Shown here: positions 1-8,625 of the stretch, one piece after another
How positions within the stretch are numbered: position 1 is the first letter of the stretch
Layout: each line of letters starts with the position of its first letter
IMG/VR virus record: IMGVR_UViG_3300033182_000484
Span: 1-64,000 of that record
DNA length: 64,000 bases
From: a virus
Direction: 5' to 3' (one strand)
Made by a program: the position numbers and the translations under genes
The notes under the pieces: model-generated
The model's database searches: none
Seen by the model: only the letters and a program-made list of their open reading frames with translations
What the model was told of the DNA's origin: nothing

Positions 1-1
1 C

Positions 2-778
2 AAGATGAAGCAGGCGCGCAACTCGGGTGAGATCGCCGGGTTCGAGTGCGAGATCATCTACGAGAACGACCACGTCACGTTCCAGCGCGGGCTGAACCCG
101 GTGTTCGACATCGTGCCGAACTGGAACGACCCCGGCGAGCCGGTCGGCGTCTACGCCATCGCCCGGTTCAAGGATGGCACCCATCAGCTGAAGGTCATGG
201 GCAAGGGCCAGCTCGACGCGCGCGAGAAGCGGATCGGGCGGACGTTCGGCCCCTGGAAGACCGACAAGCCTGCCATGTGGCAGAAGACCGTCCTGCACGA
301 GCTGTGCAAGATGCTGCCGATGTCCGGCTCGGATCAGCGCCTGCAGCAGACGATCGAGCATGAGGACGACGTCGAGTCGTCCGGCATGGCCGACCATACG
401 GCGCTTCCCGCGCCGGACGAGGACGAGGATCCGAAGCCGAAGCGCCGCCCGGCGCGCAAGCGACAGACCAAAGCCGAGAAGGAAGCGGCAGCCCAGGCCG
501 CCGCCGAGGCCGAGGCCGCCGCCCAGGAGGCCGAGGCAGGAGAGGATCCTGAACCGACCGAGCAGCAGCGCACGTCACGCATGGACGCTGTCGCGGATGC
601 CCTTCACGCTGGCGGCGGCACGGTCGTCGATGTCGAGGCGGAGGAGGTAGACGAGGATGACGACATCCTCCCGGACGACGACGAAGACCTGACCGATGAC
701 GGCGACGACGACATCGATCCCGAGACCGGTGAGGTCCTGGACGATGACGATGACGACGAGCTGAACGACATCGACTGA
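2..778 (+). CDS. recT: RecT-family single-strand annealing protein (5'-truncated by window edge)
   Basis: The visible part carries the C-terminal half of a RecT domain: a YAIARFKDGTHQLKVM strand followed by PWKTDKPAMWQKTVLHELCKMLPMS, the segment in which RecT proteins have a W-x-T-D-x-x-x-M-x-x-K-T motif. RecT binds ssDNA left by a partner exonuclease and anneals it; a YqaJ exonuclease lies at 62,224-63,195. The reading frame is open to the window edge, so the true start lies outside. After the RecT core there is an unusual tail of about 140 residues: a Lys/Arg/Ala-rich helical linker, then a very acidic Asp/Glu end. Its TGA overlaps the ATG of the next gene, so translation is coupled. Confidence 0.85.
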   Translation, partial: KMKQARNSGEIAGFECEIIYENDHVTFQRGLNPVFDIVPNWNDPGEPVGVYAIARFKDGTHQLKVMGKGQLDAREKRIGRTFGPWKTDKPAMWQKTVLHELCKMLPMSGSDQRLQQTIEHEDDVESSGMADHTALPAPDEDEDPKPKRRPARKRQTKAEKEAAAQAAAEAEAAAQEAEAGEDPEPTEQQRTSRMDAVADALHAGGGTVVDVEAEEVDEDDDILPDDDEDLTDDGDDDIDPETGEVLDDDDDDELNDID

Positions 779-1218
779 TGGAAAGGTTCTGGTCGAAGGT
801 CGATAAGTCCAGGCCCGGCGGTTGCTGGGCCTGGACGGCGTCCTGCAACCGGCGAGGGTATGGTCAGTTCCGTGTAGCCGGAACGCTGAAGGCGGCCCAC
901 CGCGTTCTATGGGAACAGATGCACGGGCCGATCCCCGACGGCATGATTGTCTGTCATCACTGCGACAACCCCGGGTGCGTGAATCCCGATCACCTGTTTC
1001 TCGGGACGCACGCGGACAACATGGCAGACAAGGTCGCGAAGGGACGGCAGTCCCGACAATTAGGAGAGAGCCACCCGCGTGCCAAGCTGACCGATGCCGA
1101 CGTGCGGGCGATCCGATCCGCTGCGGGAACGGTTTCCGAGATAGCGAAAAAATTTGGCATCAGCAGGTCGAATGTATCGACCATCAGGCTGCGCCAAACC
1201 TGGGTTCACGTACAATGA
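778..1218 (+). CDS. HNH homing-type endonuclease, copy 1
   Basis: This 146-residue protein has the HNH_3 signature of free-standing phage homing endonucleases: CWAW near the N-terminus, then HGPIPDGM, CHHCDNPGCVNPDHLFLG and ADNMADKV. The C-terminal third looks like a helix-turn-helix (EIAKKFGISRSNVSTIRL) that would give target specificity. It starts on the overlapping TGATG of recT and its stop overlaps the ATG of the helicase, so it sits seamlessly in the operon. A clear paralogue is encoded on the minus strand at 53,890-54,327, suggesting spread of the element within the genome. The cleavage target is unknown. Confidence 0.85.
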   Translation: MERFWSKVDKSRPGGCWAWTASCNRRGYGQFRVAGTLKAAHRVLWEQMHGPIPDGMIVCHHCDNPGCVNPDHLFLGTHADNMADKVAKGRQSRQLGESHPRAKLTDADVRAIRSAAGTVSEIAKKFGISRSNVSTIRLRQTWVHVQ

Positions 1219-2681
1219 AGCTGAGGGATTATCAGGAGAGGCTGGTCTCTGACGTGCGCAGCGCATTTCGCCGCAATCGCCGCGTGCTGATGCAGCTGCC
1301 AACAGGCGGCGGCAAGACCTGCTGCTTCTCCTACATTGCGGCTGGACTGCAGCGCAAAAATAAGCGCGCCCTGGTGATCAGCCACCGCCACCAGATCGAC
1401 ACGCAGAACTCCCAGGAGTTCGAGAAGTGGGGTGTGTCACACGGACGGGTTCGCTCCGGCCTGCCAATGACCCCGTCCCCGATCCAGGTCGGCATGGTGG
1501 GCACCATCGTGAACCGTTTAGACCAACTGGATCCGCCCGATCTGCTGATCGTCGACGAGGCCCATCACAGCCCGGCAGGCCAGTGGGCAAAGATCCTCGG
1601 CGCGTTCCCCAAGGCGTTCGTTCTGGGCGTCACCGCCACGCCGCAGCGCCTGGATGGCAAGGGCCTGGACAGCCAGTACGACGAGCTGGTCCTGGGCCCC
1701 ACAACCTACGACCTGATCAAGCAGGGATACCTCGCCGACTACCGGGCGTTCGCGTCACCGCTCAGGGTCGATCTGTCGAACCTGAAGACCAGGGCGGGCG
1801 AGTACCGCACCGAGGAGCAGGCCGAGGCCATGACCCGGCACATCGTCATGAGCGAGGTCGTCGACCACTACGAGGAGCATCTGGCCGGGGCCCCGACGGT
1901 GGTGTTCTGCTCGACCGTGGCGCACGCCCAGGCACAGTGCGCCGAGTACCGATCGAGAGGCTGGCGCGCAGACGTGATCGAGGGCCGGTCGAAAGAGGAT
2001 GACCGGCGGCGCATGATCGACGATCTGGCGAACGGCAGGCTGCACGTCCTGCTGTCCTGCGAGGTGATCAGCGAGGGGTTCGACGTCCCGGTGATCCAGG
2101 GGGTTCAGGCCCTTCGCAAGACCAAGTCGCTGTCGCTGTACTTGCAGCAGGTCGGGCGGGCGCTCAGGCCGAAGGCCGACGGGTCCAAGGCCATCATCCT
2201 GGATCACGTCGCCAACACGCTGGAGCACGGCCTGCCGGACGCGCCGCGCGCCTGGACGTTGGAAGGCCACGCCAAGGGCGGCGAGGAGTCGCCGATCCGG
2301 TGCAACGAGTGCTTCAGGATGTTCTTCAAGAAATCCGACATCGCGGACTGTCAGAATCCGGCGTGCCCGGCCATCGCTCAGAAGGAGGCCGCCGAGCAGG
2401 AGGCCGCCGACGCGGCAGCCGAGAGCGCGCGCCTGACCGAGCTGTCGGAGAAAGAGCGCGAGCTGCGGAACAACCTGAACACCATGCACTACATGGATTT
2501 TGTTGACCTGATCCGAAAGGCCCCGATCGACGAGGCGCTGCGGCTGGCCCGCATGCGTCTGACGAAGAAGGGCAAGCCGTTCAAGGCGGGATGGGTCTAC
2601 CGGATCCGCGATGAACCGTCCCCAGGAATGTGGGGCCGCAAGCCGCGCCGTACGTACACCATGTCCGGGTGGCCAGACTGA
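1215..2681 (+). CDS. SF2 DEAD/DEAH-box helicase with C-terminal zinc motif
   Basis: A 488-residue superfamily 2 helicase. Seen: Q-motif-like LRDYQ at residues 3-7, Walker A PTGGGKT (29-35), DEAH (114-117), VTATPQR (motif III), SEGFDVP (motif V) and QQVGRALRP (motif VI). After the helicase core come CNEC and CQNPAC clusters that could bind zinc, then a charged coiled segment. The ATG at 1215 was chosen because it overlaps the preceding stop as ATGA and gives the family N-terminus; the frame is open further upstream but that part does not resemble the family. It likely unwinds DNA or remodels forks in phage replication/recombination, next to RecT and VRR-NUC. Confidence 0.9.
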   Translation: MKLRDYQERLVSDVRSAFRRNRRVLMQLPTGGGKTCCFSYIAAGLQRKNKRALVISHRHQIDTQNSQEFEKWGVSHGRVRSGLPMTPSPIQVGMVGTIVNRLDQLDPPDLLIVDEAHHSPAGQWAKILGAFPKAFVLGVTATPQRLDGKGLDSQYDELVLGPTTYDLIKQGYLADYRAFASPLRVDLSNLKTRAGEYRTEEQAEAMTRHIVMSEVVDHYEEHLAGAPTVVFCSTVAHAQAQCAEYRSRGWRADVIEGRSKEDDRRRMIDDLANGRLHVLLSCEVISEGFDVPVIQGVQALRKTKSLSLYLQQVGRALRPKADGSKAIILDHVANTLEHGLPDAPRAWTLEGHAKGGEESPIRCNECFRMFFKKSDIADCQNPACPAIAQKEAAEQEAADAAAESARLTELSEKERELRNNLNTMHYMDFVDLIRKAPIDEALRLARMRLTKKGKPFKAGWVYRIRDEPSPGMWGRKPRRTYTMSGWPD

Positions 2682-2691
2682 GGAGAGAGAC

Positions 2692-2910
2692 ATGCCGACA
2701 GACAACCAAACCCACCCCTACCCCGACTGGATCCACGGTGCCGTCATGGTCTGCACGACGGAGGAGCCTGCGGAGTATCGCAACCGGCAGATCGTGCAGC
2801 TCACCGAAGCGCAGGCGCACCCGGATCAGGTCGAGGGCTACGACCCGGACACCCCGGACGAGACGGACAAGCCGCGCCTGGGCGTGCCGCTGTCGAAGAT
2901 GCGGCTGTGA
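2692..2910 (+). CDS. Small acidic protein, unknown function
   Basis: A 72-residue protein preceded by a strong ribosome site (aggagagaga) directly after the helicase stop. It is rich in Pro, Asp and Glu, with no membrane segment or recognisable motif. Its end overlaps the GTG start of the VRR-NUC gene by four bases, so it belongs to the same translationally coupled replication operon. No family recognised. Confidence 0.7.
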   Translation: MPTDNQTHPYPDWIHGAVMVCTTEEPAEYRNRQIVQLTEAQAHPDQVEGYDPDTPDETDKPRLGVPLSKMRL

Positions 2911-3269
2911 CCGAATCGGAGAAATCGATCCAGAACCGGATCCTGGTCGAGCTGTCAGCCGCGCCGGACGTCCTGGTCTGGCGACAAAATGTTGGCATGG
3001 GAACGATGACGAACGCCGACGGGTCGACCCACAAGATGCAGTTTGGTGTGCCCGGCATGGCCGACATTGGTGGCATATGTTGTGGCATCGCGCTCCAGCT
3101 GGAGGTCAAGAGCGAGAAGGGCAAACAGACCAAGCAGCAGGCCAAGTGGCAAAAAGCTGTTGCCACGGTCGGCGGGATCTATAGCGTAGTTCGTTCTCCC
3201 AAGGATGCCTGGGAGGCGATAGAGGAGGCGAGATGGCGCGGGGCGGCCAATTCACAGACGGCGAAGTAA
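2907..3269 (+). CDS. VRR-NUC domain nuclease
   Basis: A 120-residue stand-alone VRR-NUC protein of the PD-(D/E)xK nuclease superfamily. The diagnostic order is visible: GVPGMADI (Asp53), then LQLEVKSEKGKQTKQQAKWQ with Glu66-x-Lys68 and the following Gln-rich helix. Phage VRR-NUC proteins are thought to cleave branched or flap DNA and usually sit beside helicases and primases, as here. It starts with GTG in a GTGA overlap with the previous gene and overlaps the next gene by 37 bases. Confidence 0.88.
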   Translation: MTESEKSIQNRILVELSAAPDVLVWRQNVGMGTMTNADGSTHKMQFGVPGMADIGGICCGIALQLEVKSEKGKQTKQQAKWQKAVATVGGIYSVVRSPKDAWEAIEEARWRGAANSQTAK

Positions 3270-6100
3270 AGGCGGCGTTCGAGGACCTGGACGCGCACAT
3301 CCTGCCGCACCTCGAAAGTCTGTGCGCCGAGCTGTTCCCAGCCGGGCACAAGCACGGCCACGAGTACGAGGTCGGCGACATCCACGGCAACCCAGGCAAG
3401 TCGTTCAAGGTCAACCTGGACAGCGGAGTGTTCAAGGATTTCGGATCCGGCGATGCCGCAGGGTCTGGATCCATCGCGCTCTACGCCAAGCACCACGGCA
3501 TGAAGATGCGCGAGGCCGCGATCGAGCTGGCCCGGAAGTTCGCATTCGACCACGCGTTCTTCGAGGGGGACATCGACAAGCAACGCCAGCGCGAGAGGAA
3601 ACAGAAGTCCAAGCCGAAGACCAACGGCAAGCAGCGCCCCACCACGATCAAGTACGAGGACCGCGACTGGAACTGGCTGATCCCGCCGTTTGGTGTCGAC
3701 CGCCCCGCCACCGACAACACGATGTACGAGTACATGACGCCGGACGGCCAGACGCTGCTCTATGTCGAGCGGACACCGAACAAGCAGTTCTACCCGTGGA
3801 TCTGGGCTGAGACCGTCGACGGTCAGCAGCGCAAGTGGATCCCGAAGCATCCTTTGTCCGGCACTCGCCCCCTCTACAATCTGCACCTGATCACCCAGCG
3901 CGAGAGCAAGCCGGTGCTGATCGTCGAGGGGGAGAAGGCCGCCGACGCCGCCCAGGACAAGCTGAACATGCCGGTGACCACGTCCATGGCGGGCAGCTCA
4001 GGCGGGCCCCACGCCGACTGGTCGCCGCTCAAGGGCCGCCGGGTGATCATCTGGCCGGACGCCGACGAGCCCGGCCTGAAGCACCAGGAGAAGGTCGCCA
4101 AGATCCTCCACGACCTGGGCTGCAAGATCTGGGTGATCAACACCGACGGGTTCGCGCTGGGCTATGACGCCGCTGACGTCGTCGCTGAGGGCCTGTCGCT
4201 GCCTCCGCTGATGAAGGAGCGCCAGGAGCGCTGGAGGCCGCCAGGACAGCGCCCTGAGAAGCCTAAGCCTATGGAGGCACCGCCCCACGGTCCCGACGAC
4301 GTCATCGACGCGATCCACAATGCCAATGCCCCGGCGGAGGACGACCCCAGTCGCAACCGCCTGGAGTGGTGGGAACCGCGCATCCTGGGAACGGTGGACA
4401 ACCACATCGCCGCGATCCCGTACAACGGATCGAACATCGAGCTGATGCAGTCACGCAAGCTGACGAAGGGCGATCTGCTGAACCTCGCACGCAAGGACAT
4501 GTACTGGTCGGTGACCCACGCAGGACCACCCAGGAACGATGGACAGGACCCGGAGCCGAACTGGGACGCCGCCATCAACGACCTGCAGGACGCCGCGCGC
4601 GCCATGAAGGAGTTCGAGCCGCACAACGTCCGCCGCAGGGGCGTCTGGCGCGAGCCGGACGGCACCCTGCTGTTCAACAGCGGCGATGCACTCTACGACG
4701 TCAGCGCGTACGAATATGGCGCGCCCAGGGATCCGATACCGCTGTCCAAGCATCGCGGCTACTACGCCTACATCGGCGGCCCGGATCTGGCCGAGTTCGT
4801 CGCGCCGCCGGGCGAGGGCCTGAGCGGGCAAGAAGCCACCCGGCTGGTCGACATCCTGAAGGAGGTGTCCTGGGTCCGGCCCCAGTCGGTCTACCTGCTC
4901 GCGGGGTGGCTGTTCGCGGCACCGCTCTGCGGCCTGCTCGACTGGCGGTCGCACATCTGGATCACCGGACCCCACGGATCCGGCAAGACGACGCTGTTGC
5001 AGCAGGTGATCATCCCGCTGCTGAACAACATGTGCCGGGCGTTCGAGGGCGGATCCACCGGCGCGGGCGTGCGCCAGGATCTCCGGTCCGACGGGCTGGC
5101 CGTGATCTACGACGAAGCGGAATCGGAGAAGGCGAAGCACCGGTCGAACTTCAAGTCGACCATGGAGCAGATCCTGGATCTGGCGCGCGTGGCATCGTCC
5201 AGCTCGGGCGGTCGCGTGGTCAAGGGCACCGGCACCCAGACCGGCGCGCTGTCGTACTTCCTGCACTCCATGTTCTGCTTCAGCTCGATCGTGATCGACA
5301 TCGAGAACGCCGCCGACGACAGCCGGGTGACACGCCTGGAGATCGTCAAGAACACTCGGCCCGATGCCGAGGACCAGTTTCAGAACCTGCGCGAGATGAT
5401 CCACAACACGATCAACGAGAAGTATTGCGCGCGGTTCCTCCGGCGCTGCATGGACGAGGCCCCGTGGATCCGCAAGAACGCCGAGGTGTTCTCCGAGATC
5501 CTGGCACGCATGCTTGCCGACAGGCGTTCAGCCGACCAGCTGGCAACCCTGATCGCCGGGTACTATGGTCTGGTGCGTGGCGGCGTGGTCAGCCGGAAGG
5601 CGGCCAAGGAGTTCTGCGAGGCGATGCCCTGGCACGAGGTGGTCAGCCACGAGACCGCAGCCGACGACGACGCCGCACTCTGGACGATCCTGGACTACAA
5701 GATCCGGGTCGACCTGCACGTCGGCACCAAGACGTTCGCCGTGCGGGAGTTGCTGTCGATGGCCGGGGGCGAGATGCTGGACCCAGACATCGGCTACAAG
5801 CTGGCACAGGACACGCTCAGGTCCTGGGACATCCGCTACGTCTCCAAGGTCGAGGCGCAGCACGAGGGCGGTATCCCGGCAGAGGGGTTCCTGATTGACC
5901 CGGTTGGCGCTGCCGCGTCGACAGCGCTACGAGATACGCGGTATGCGAACGCCGCGAGGAACCTGTTGGTCAGAAAGGGCGCGCTGTCCTGGAAGCCGAC
6001 GAAGGTCGCGCGCGGATCCGTCGCCAAGACGGTCCGCCCGCTGTTCGTGTCAATGGCACTGGTAACTGGAGAGACCGAAGATGAAACCTACCCCGAGTGA
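3233..6100 (+). CDS. TOPRIM primase-helicase (replicative)
   Basis: A 955-residue protein with three parts. Residues 1-100 resemble the template-binding region of phage primases but lack zinc-binding cysteines. Residues about 225-320 form a TOPRIM domain: VEGEKAAD with Glu232 and WPDADEPG with Asp276/Asp278. Residues about 490-860 carry a P-loop ATPase of the DUF927-like helicase type, with Walker A GPHGSGKTT (Lys585) and Walker B VIYDEAE (Asp627-Glu628). It likely primes and unwinds DNA at phage forks. The start at 3233 has a strong ribosome site (gaggaggcgag) although it overlaps the VRR-NUC end. No phage DNA polymerase is seen, so the host polymerase is probably recruited. Confidence 0.88.
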   Translation: MARGGQFTDGEVKAAFEDLDAHILPHLESLCAELFPAGHKHGHEYEVGDIHGNPGKSFKVNLDSGVFKDFGSGDAAGSGSIALYAKHHGMKMREAAIELARKFAFDHAFFEGDIDKQRQRERKQKSKPKTNGKQRPTTIKYEDRDWNWLIPPFGVDRPATDNTMYEYMTPDGQTLLYVERTPNKQFYPWIWAETVDGQQRKWIPKHPLSGTRPLYNLHLITQRESKPVLIVEGEKAADAAQDKLNMPVTTSMAGSSGGPHADWSPLKGRRVIIWPDADEPGLKHQEKVAKILHDLGCKIWVINTDGFALGYDAADVVAEGLSLPPLMKERQERWRPPGQRPEKPKPMEAPPHGPDDVIDAIHNANAPAEDDPSRNRLEWWEPRILGTVDNHIAAIPYNGSNIELMQSRKLTKGDLLNLARKDMYWSVTHAGPPRNDGQDPEPNWDAAINDLQDAARAMKEFEPHNVRRRGVWREPDGTLLFNSGDALYDVSAYEYGAPRDPIPLSKHRGYYAYIGGPDLAEFVAPPGEGLSGQEATRLVDILKEVSWVRPQSVYLLAGWLFAAPLCGLLDWRSHIWITGPHGSGKTTLLQQVIIPLLNNMCRAFEGGSTGAGVRQDLRSDGLAVIYDEAESEKAKHRSNFKSTMEQILDLARVASSSSGGRVVKGTGTQTGALSYFLHSMFCFSSIVIDIENAADDSRVTRLEIVKNTRPDAEDQFQNLREMIHNTINEKYCARFLRRCMDEAPWIRKNAEVFSEILARMLADRRSADQLATLIAGYYGLVRGGVVSRKAAKEFCEAMPWHEVVSHETAADDDAALWTILDYKIRVDLHVGTKTFAVRELLSMAGGEMLDPDIGYKLAQDTLRSWDIRYVSKVEAQHEGGIPAEGFLIDPVGAAASTALRDTRYANAARNLLVRKGALSWKPTKVARGSVAKTVRPLFVSMALVTGETEDETYPE

Positions 6101-6485
6101 CGACGCCTGGACCCTCTACGAGGGCGAGCAGATCTTGATCGCGCAGGCCACCAACGGCCTGACCATCCATGTCGGATCCGACCTGAACATCGGCGGCGGG
6201 CCGCGTGCCGTGTTCGTGGCCGAGAGCGACGACAAGGCCCGGTTCATCATGGGGCAGCTGCTGGCCAATGAGGCCTGGGGCACGGGCCCGGCGGCTGATG
6301 ACGAGGCCGACGAGGACACCGACGAGCAGGAGCCCGAGACCCCCGAGCCGGACGAGGAGCCCGAGGTCGAGGAGGACGACATCCTGGATGGCCTCGACGA
6401 TCTCGACGAGGACGAGGATGACGAAGACGACTACGACGACGATGACTGGGACGACGACGATGACGACGACATTGAAGATTCTTGA
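6081..6485 (+). CDS. Acidic-tailed small protein
   Basis: A 134-residue protein overlapping the primase end by 20 bases. Residues 1-70 look folded (strands around ILIAQATNGLTIHV and AVFVAE); the last about 65 residues are almost pure Asp/Glu. Such tails occur on SSB-like proteins and on DNA-mimic inhibitors; neither role can be assigned from sequence. The RecT in the same operon ends in a similar acidic tail, which suggests a common partner or function. Confidence 0.75.
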   Translation: MKPTPSDDAWTLYEGEQILIAQATNGLTIHVGSDLNIGGGPRAVFVAESDDKARFIMGQLLANEAWGTGPAADDEADEDTDEQEPETPEPDEEPEVEEDDILDGLDDLDEDEDDEDDYDDDDWDDDDDDDIEDS

Positions 6486-6750
6486 GCGCGGAACGTGGGG
6501 GTCGATCAAAGATCGATACAGCCACAGCGTGGGCCTGCAGCTTGACGACGACGCCCCGGTGATTGTCGCCAAGGATATCGAGGGCGACCCGCTCATGATT
6601 ACCTGGGGCGTCGAGGACGAGATCAAGCTCTGGCTTTTGAACGGGATGACGTACATCAATCTCGATGCCATGATGTGCGTGGATCTGCAGGAGCTGTGCG
6701 ACGAGGCTCACAAGTACAACCTGGAGCGCCGCGATGACGAAGAAGACTGA
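6460..6750 (+). CDS. Unknown protein overlapping the acidic gene
   Basis: A 96-residue protein whose ATG at 6460 lies inside the last codons of the acidic gene. The body is a mixed alpha/beta sequence with GVEDEIKLWLLNG and a short acidic end (RRDDEED). A TTG at 6472 is an alternative start. The following gene overlaps its end by 17 bases. No family recognised; order and coupling place it in the replication operon. Confidence 0.65.
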   Translation: MTTTLKILERGTWGSIKDRYSHSVGLQLDDDAPVIVAKDIEGDPLMITWGVEDEIKLWLLNGMTYINLDAMMCVDLQELCDEAHKYNLERRDDEED

Positions 6751-7339
6751 CGAGCAGATCCGCGCCGAGGTCGGCGAGTTCCTGGCGGCCTGGGACAACG
6801 CCGAGGGCTGCGAGGTCGTCGAGATCGGATCGGTCGGCCCGGCGGTCGAGCAGTGCAACCAGATCATCGTCATGGAGATCCTGCGCGAGGCGATGCACCG
6901 GGACATGAAGCGGTCCGGCATCATGCCCCCAGCGTTGTCGTTCCCCCAGGCGATGGAGACGACGAACTACCTGGGCGCGTCTGATGACCAGAAGACCAGG
7001 GCCGCCACCGAGGCGTGGCGGATCTGGATGGTGGGCCCCACCGATCGCGTGCGGGCCGCCAAGAAAGACGGCAAGCGGATCATCATGGTGCAACGCGCCT
7101 TCCCGCTCTGCCCACCGACCGGGCCGGTGGAGTCGATCCGTGAGTGGACGGAGGAGGTGCTGCGCGAGTGGGCCGACCTCCGCGCCACGATCGGCCCCGC
7201 CGGTCGCGGGTTGCCACCCGAGGAGGTGATGGCCCAACTGGCCCAGGTGTCCGGCAGGATGTCCCTGGTCCTGAAGCAGTACCTGGAGGCACTGGAGGCG
7301 CACGATGACAACGACGAGGATGATGTCGGTTCCGGCTGA
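6734..7339 (+). CDS. Unknown replication-operon protein
   Basis: A 201-residue, mainly alpha-helical protein with a central basic segment (RVRAAKKDGKRIIMVQRAF) and an acidic C-terminus (DDNDEDD). It overlaps both neighbours by 17 and 35 bases. No known domain recognised. Its position late in the replication operon suggests an accessory role there, but nothing in the sequence shows it. Confidence 0.7.
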   Translation: MTKKTDEQIRAEVGEFLAAWDNAEGCEVVEIGSVGPAVEQCNQIIVMEILREAMHRDMKRSGIMPPALSFPQAMETTNYLGASDDQKTRAATEAWRIWMVGPTDRVRAAKKDGKRIIMVQRAFPLCPPTGPVESIREWTEEVLREWADLRATIGPAGRGLPPEEVMAQLAQVSGRMSLVLKQYLEALEAHDDNDEDDVGSG

Positions 7340-7700
7340 CGACCGGAAGCAGGGAGGGTTCTGCGCGCTGGCACGGACCCATCCGCTGACCATGCAGGTC
7401 CTGGAGCTGCTGTGCCCCGACCTGCATGTCTACCCGATGCACGTCTACCGGTGCGGGCCGGACGAGACCGCACCCGGCGGCATGTTCATCCTGTTCCAGT
7501 GCGTGATGATGTCCCAGTCGCCGCACGACGAGGGCGCGGCGTTCAAGGTCGGCTACGAGCTGGGCAGCGAACGCCACAAGGAGATCCATGTCGCGGCCAC
7601 CGTCGCCCAGGCGGTGGAATCCAAGCGTCACGGCGGATCGCTGTTCAGCAGTCTGGCGGCGATGGCCGAGGACGGCGAGAGCGGACCGACGCTCCAATGA
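7305..7700 (+). CDS. Unknown protein, last gene of the left plus operon
   Basis: A 131-residue protein with a beta-rich centre (HVYPMHVYRCGPDETAPGG) and a helical end. It starts 35 bases inside the previous gene and ends four bases before a strong hairpin. No family recognised. Confidence 0.7.
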   Translation: MTTTRMMSVPADDRKQGGFCALARTHPLTMQVLELLCPDLHVYPMHVYRCGPDETAPGGMFILFQCVMMSQSPHDEGAAFKVGYELGSERHKEIHVAATVAQAVESKRHGGSLFSSLAAMAEDGESGPTLQ

Positions 7701-7703
7701 AAG

Positions 7704-7725
7704 AGGGGCCCTAATTAGGGCCCCT
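7704..7725. terminator. Bidirectional hairpin terminator between convergent operons
   Basis: A perfect 22-bp palindrome made of AGGGGCCCTAA followed by its reverse complement. It lies between the end of the plus-strand replication operon (7700) and the end of the first minus-strand gene (7731), the position expected of a terminator that serves both directions. There is no long T-run. Confidence 0.8.
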
Positions 7726-7730
7726 GAATT

Positions 7731-8000
7731 TCACGCCTCGGTGACGCTGTCGCGGTCGACCGACCAGCCGAATGATGCCCACCGATCATAGGTCGGCTCC
7801 CAGAACGGGGTGCTGCCGACGTGCATCAGGTAGATCGTCCGGCGGTGCCGCTTGACCTTCCCGTCGACCGTGTGGAACTCGGCCTCCGGGAGCTGACCCG
7901 CGCTCGCGGTATCAGCCGGGAAGCACCCGTCGTACCGGAGCATGTCGAACGGGAACTCGCCCCGACCCTCGACTGCGAACTTCGTCCACTTAGCATTCAT
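7731..8000 (-). CDS. Conserved small phage protein (GRGEFPFDMLRYD type)
   Basis: An 89-residue protein with the stretch GRGEFPFDMLRYDGCFP, which I recall from hypothetical proteins of several proteobacterial phages; the function is unknown. The start MNAKW was chosen for the ribosome site gaggagac 8 bases upstream; the frame is open further upstream. It is the last gene of a four-gene minus cluster driven from the divergent region near 8,850. Confidence 0.75.
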   Translation of the reverse strand: MNAKWTKFAVEGRGEFPFDMLRYDGCFPADTASAGQLPEAEFHTVDGKVKRHRRTIYLMHVGSTPFWEPTYDRWASFGWSVDRDSVTEA

Positions 8001-8208
8001 CGTCTGTCTCCTCTCGCTCGGTCGCGATCCACCAGGATCCGACCTTGTTGCCGTTGACGTCGTAGACTTCGTTGCCATAGTTCAGCACCCCGTCTTCGAG
8101 CTGCCGGTGAACCGAGGACATGATCAGGCGGATCGCGCCCTCGGGGTCCTCGACGATGGCGTCGTTGCCGCTGTCGACGTCGAGGTGGAATTGCACGCGG
8201 GTGATCAC
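7990..8208 (-). CDS. Small unknown protein
   Basis: A 72-residue protein, probably alpha/beta (ITRVQFHLDVDSG, then NKVGSWWIATERE). It overlaps the next gene's start by 11 bases and the previous gene's end by four (ATGA). No family recognised. Confidence 0.65.
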   Translation of the reverse strand: MITRVQFHLDVDSGNDAIVEDPEGAIRLIMSSVHRQLEDGVLNYGNEVYDVNGNKVGSWWIATEREETDDEC

Positions 8209-8408
8209 TGGGTCGCCTCCACGTTGATCTTGCGCTTCCAGAGTTTGAACAGGCTGACGCGCTGCTTGTCGTAACGGAACTCCCCGTTCTCCAGCTCGAC
8301 GTCCACGAAGGTGGTCCCGCGCGTCTTGACGATGCGGTACACGTTGTCCGGGCGCACGGCGTTGGTGCTGCGGACGAGGTCCCCGACTTTGAAACGATTG
8401 CGGCTCAT
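8205..8408 (-). CDS. Small SH3-like/KOW-type protein
   Basis: A 67-residue protein beginning MSRNRFKVGDLVRS, with five or six predicted strands (VYRIVKTRGTTFVDVELENGEF). This is the usual look of small phage SH3-barrel proteins that start with a K-V-G-D-x-V strand. A role in binding nucleic acid or protein is possible but not shown. Confidence 0.65.
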   Translation of the reverse strand: MSRNRFKVGDLVRSTNAVRPDNVYRIVKTRGTTFVDVELENGEFRYDKQRVSLFKLWKRKINVEATQ

Positions 8409-8413
8409 GATGA

Positions 8414-8596
8414 TCAAACCTTTCTGGTGTGCAGGTCGAGGTGCCCGGCCCTGGCGGACTTCACGTCCGAGAAGGGGTGCGTGATCTTGACGTGTCCGCT
8501 GGTCGTCACGGCGGTCACCGTAAAAACGACCCTCGGGTGCTGCCTGTGGGTGACCTTGTCGCCGACCAGGAACTTGGTTTTTTTCGCGAGTCTCAT
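8414..8596 (-). CDS. Small SH3-like protein
   Basis: A 60-residue protein with FLVGDKVTHRQHPRVVFTVTAVT, similar in style to the next gene downstream (a G-D-K-V strand and beta-rich body), so the two may be distant relatives. The start MRLAKK has a good ribosome site (gaggagatcgac); the frame is open upstream. Confidence 0.65.
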   Translation of the reverse strand: MRLAKKTKFLVGDKVTHRQHPRVVFTVTAVTTSGHVKITHPFSDVKSARAGHLDLHTRKV

Positions 8597-8625
8597 GTCG
8601 ATCTCCTCTCTGCTGGGGTGAAAAA

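Noticed and set aside
822-1214. Upstream extension of the helicase frame through the HNH gene
   Set aside because: Residues do not resemble helicases; the ATG at 1215 overlaps the HNH stop and starts the family N-terminus.
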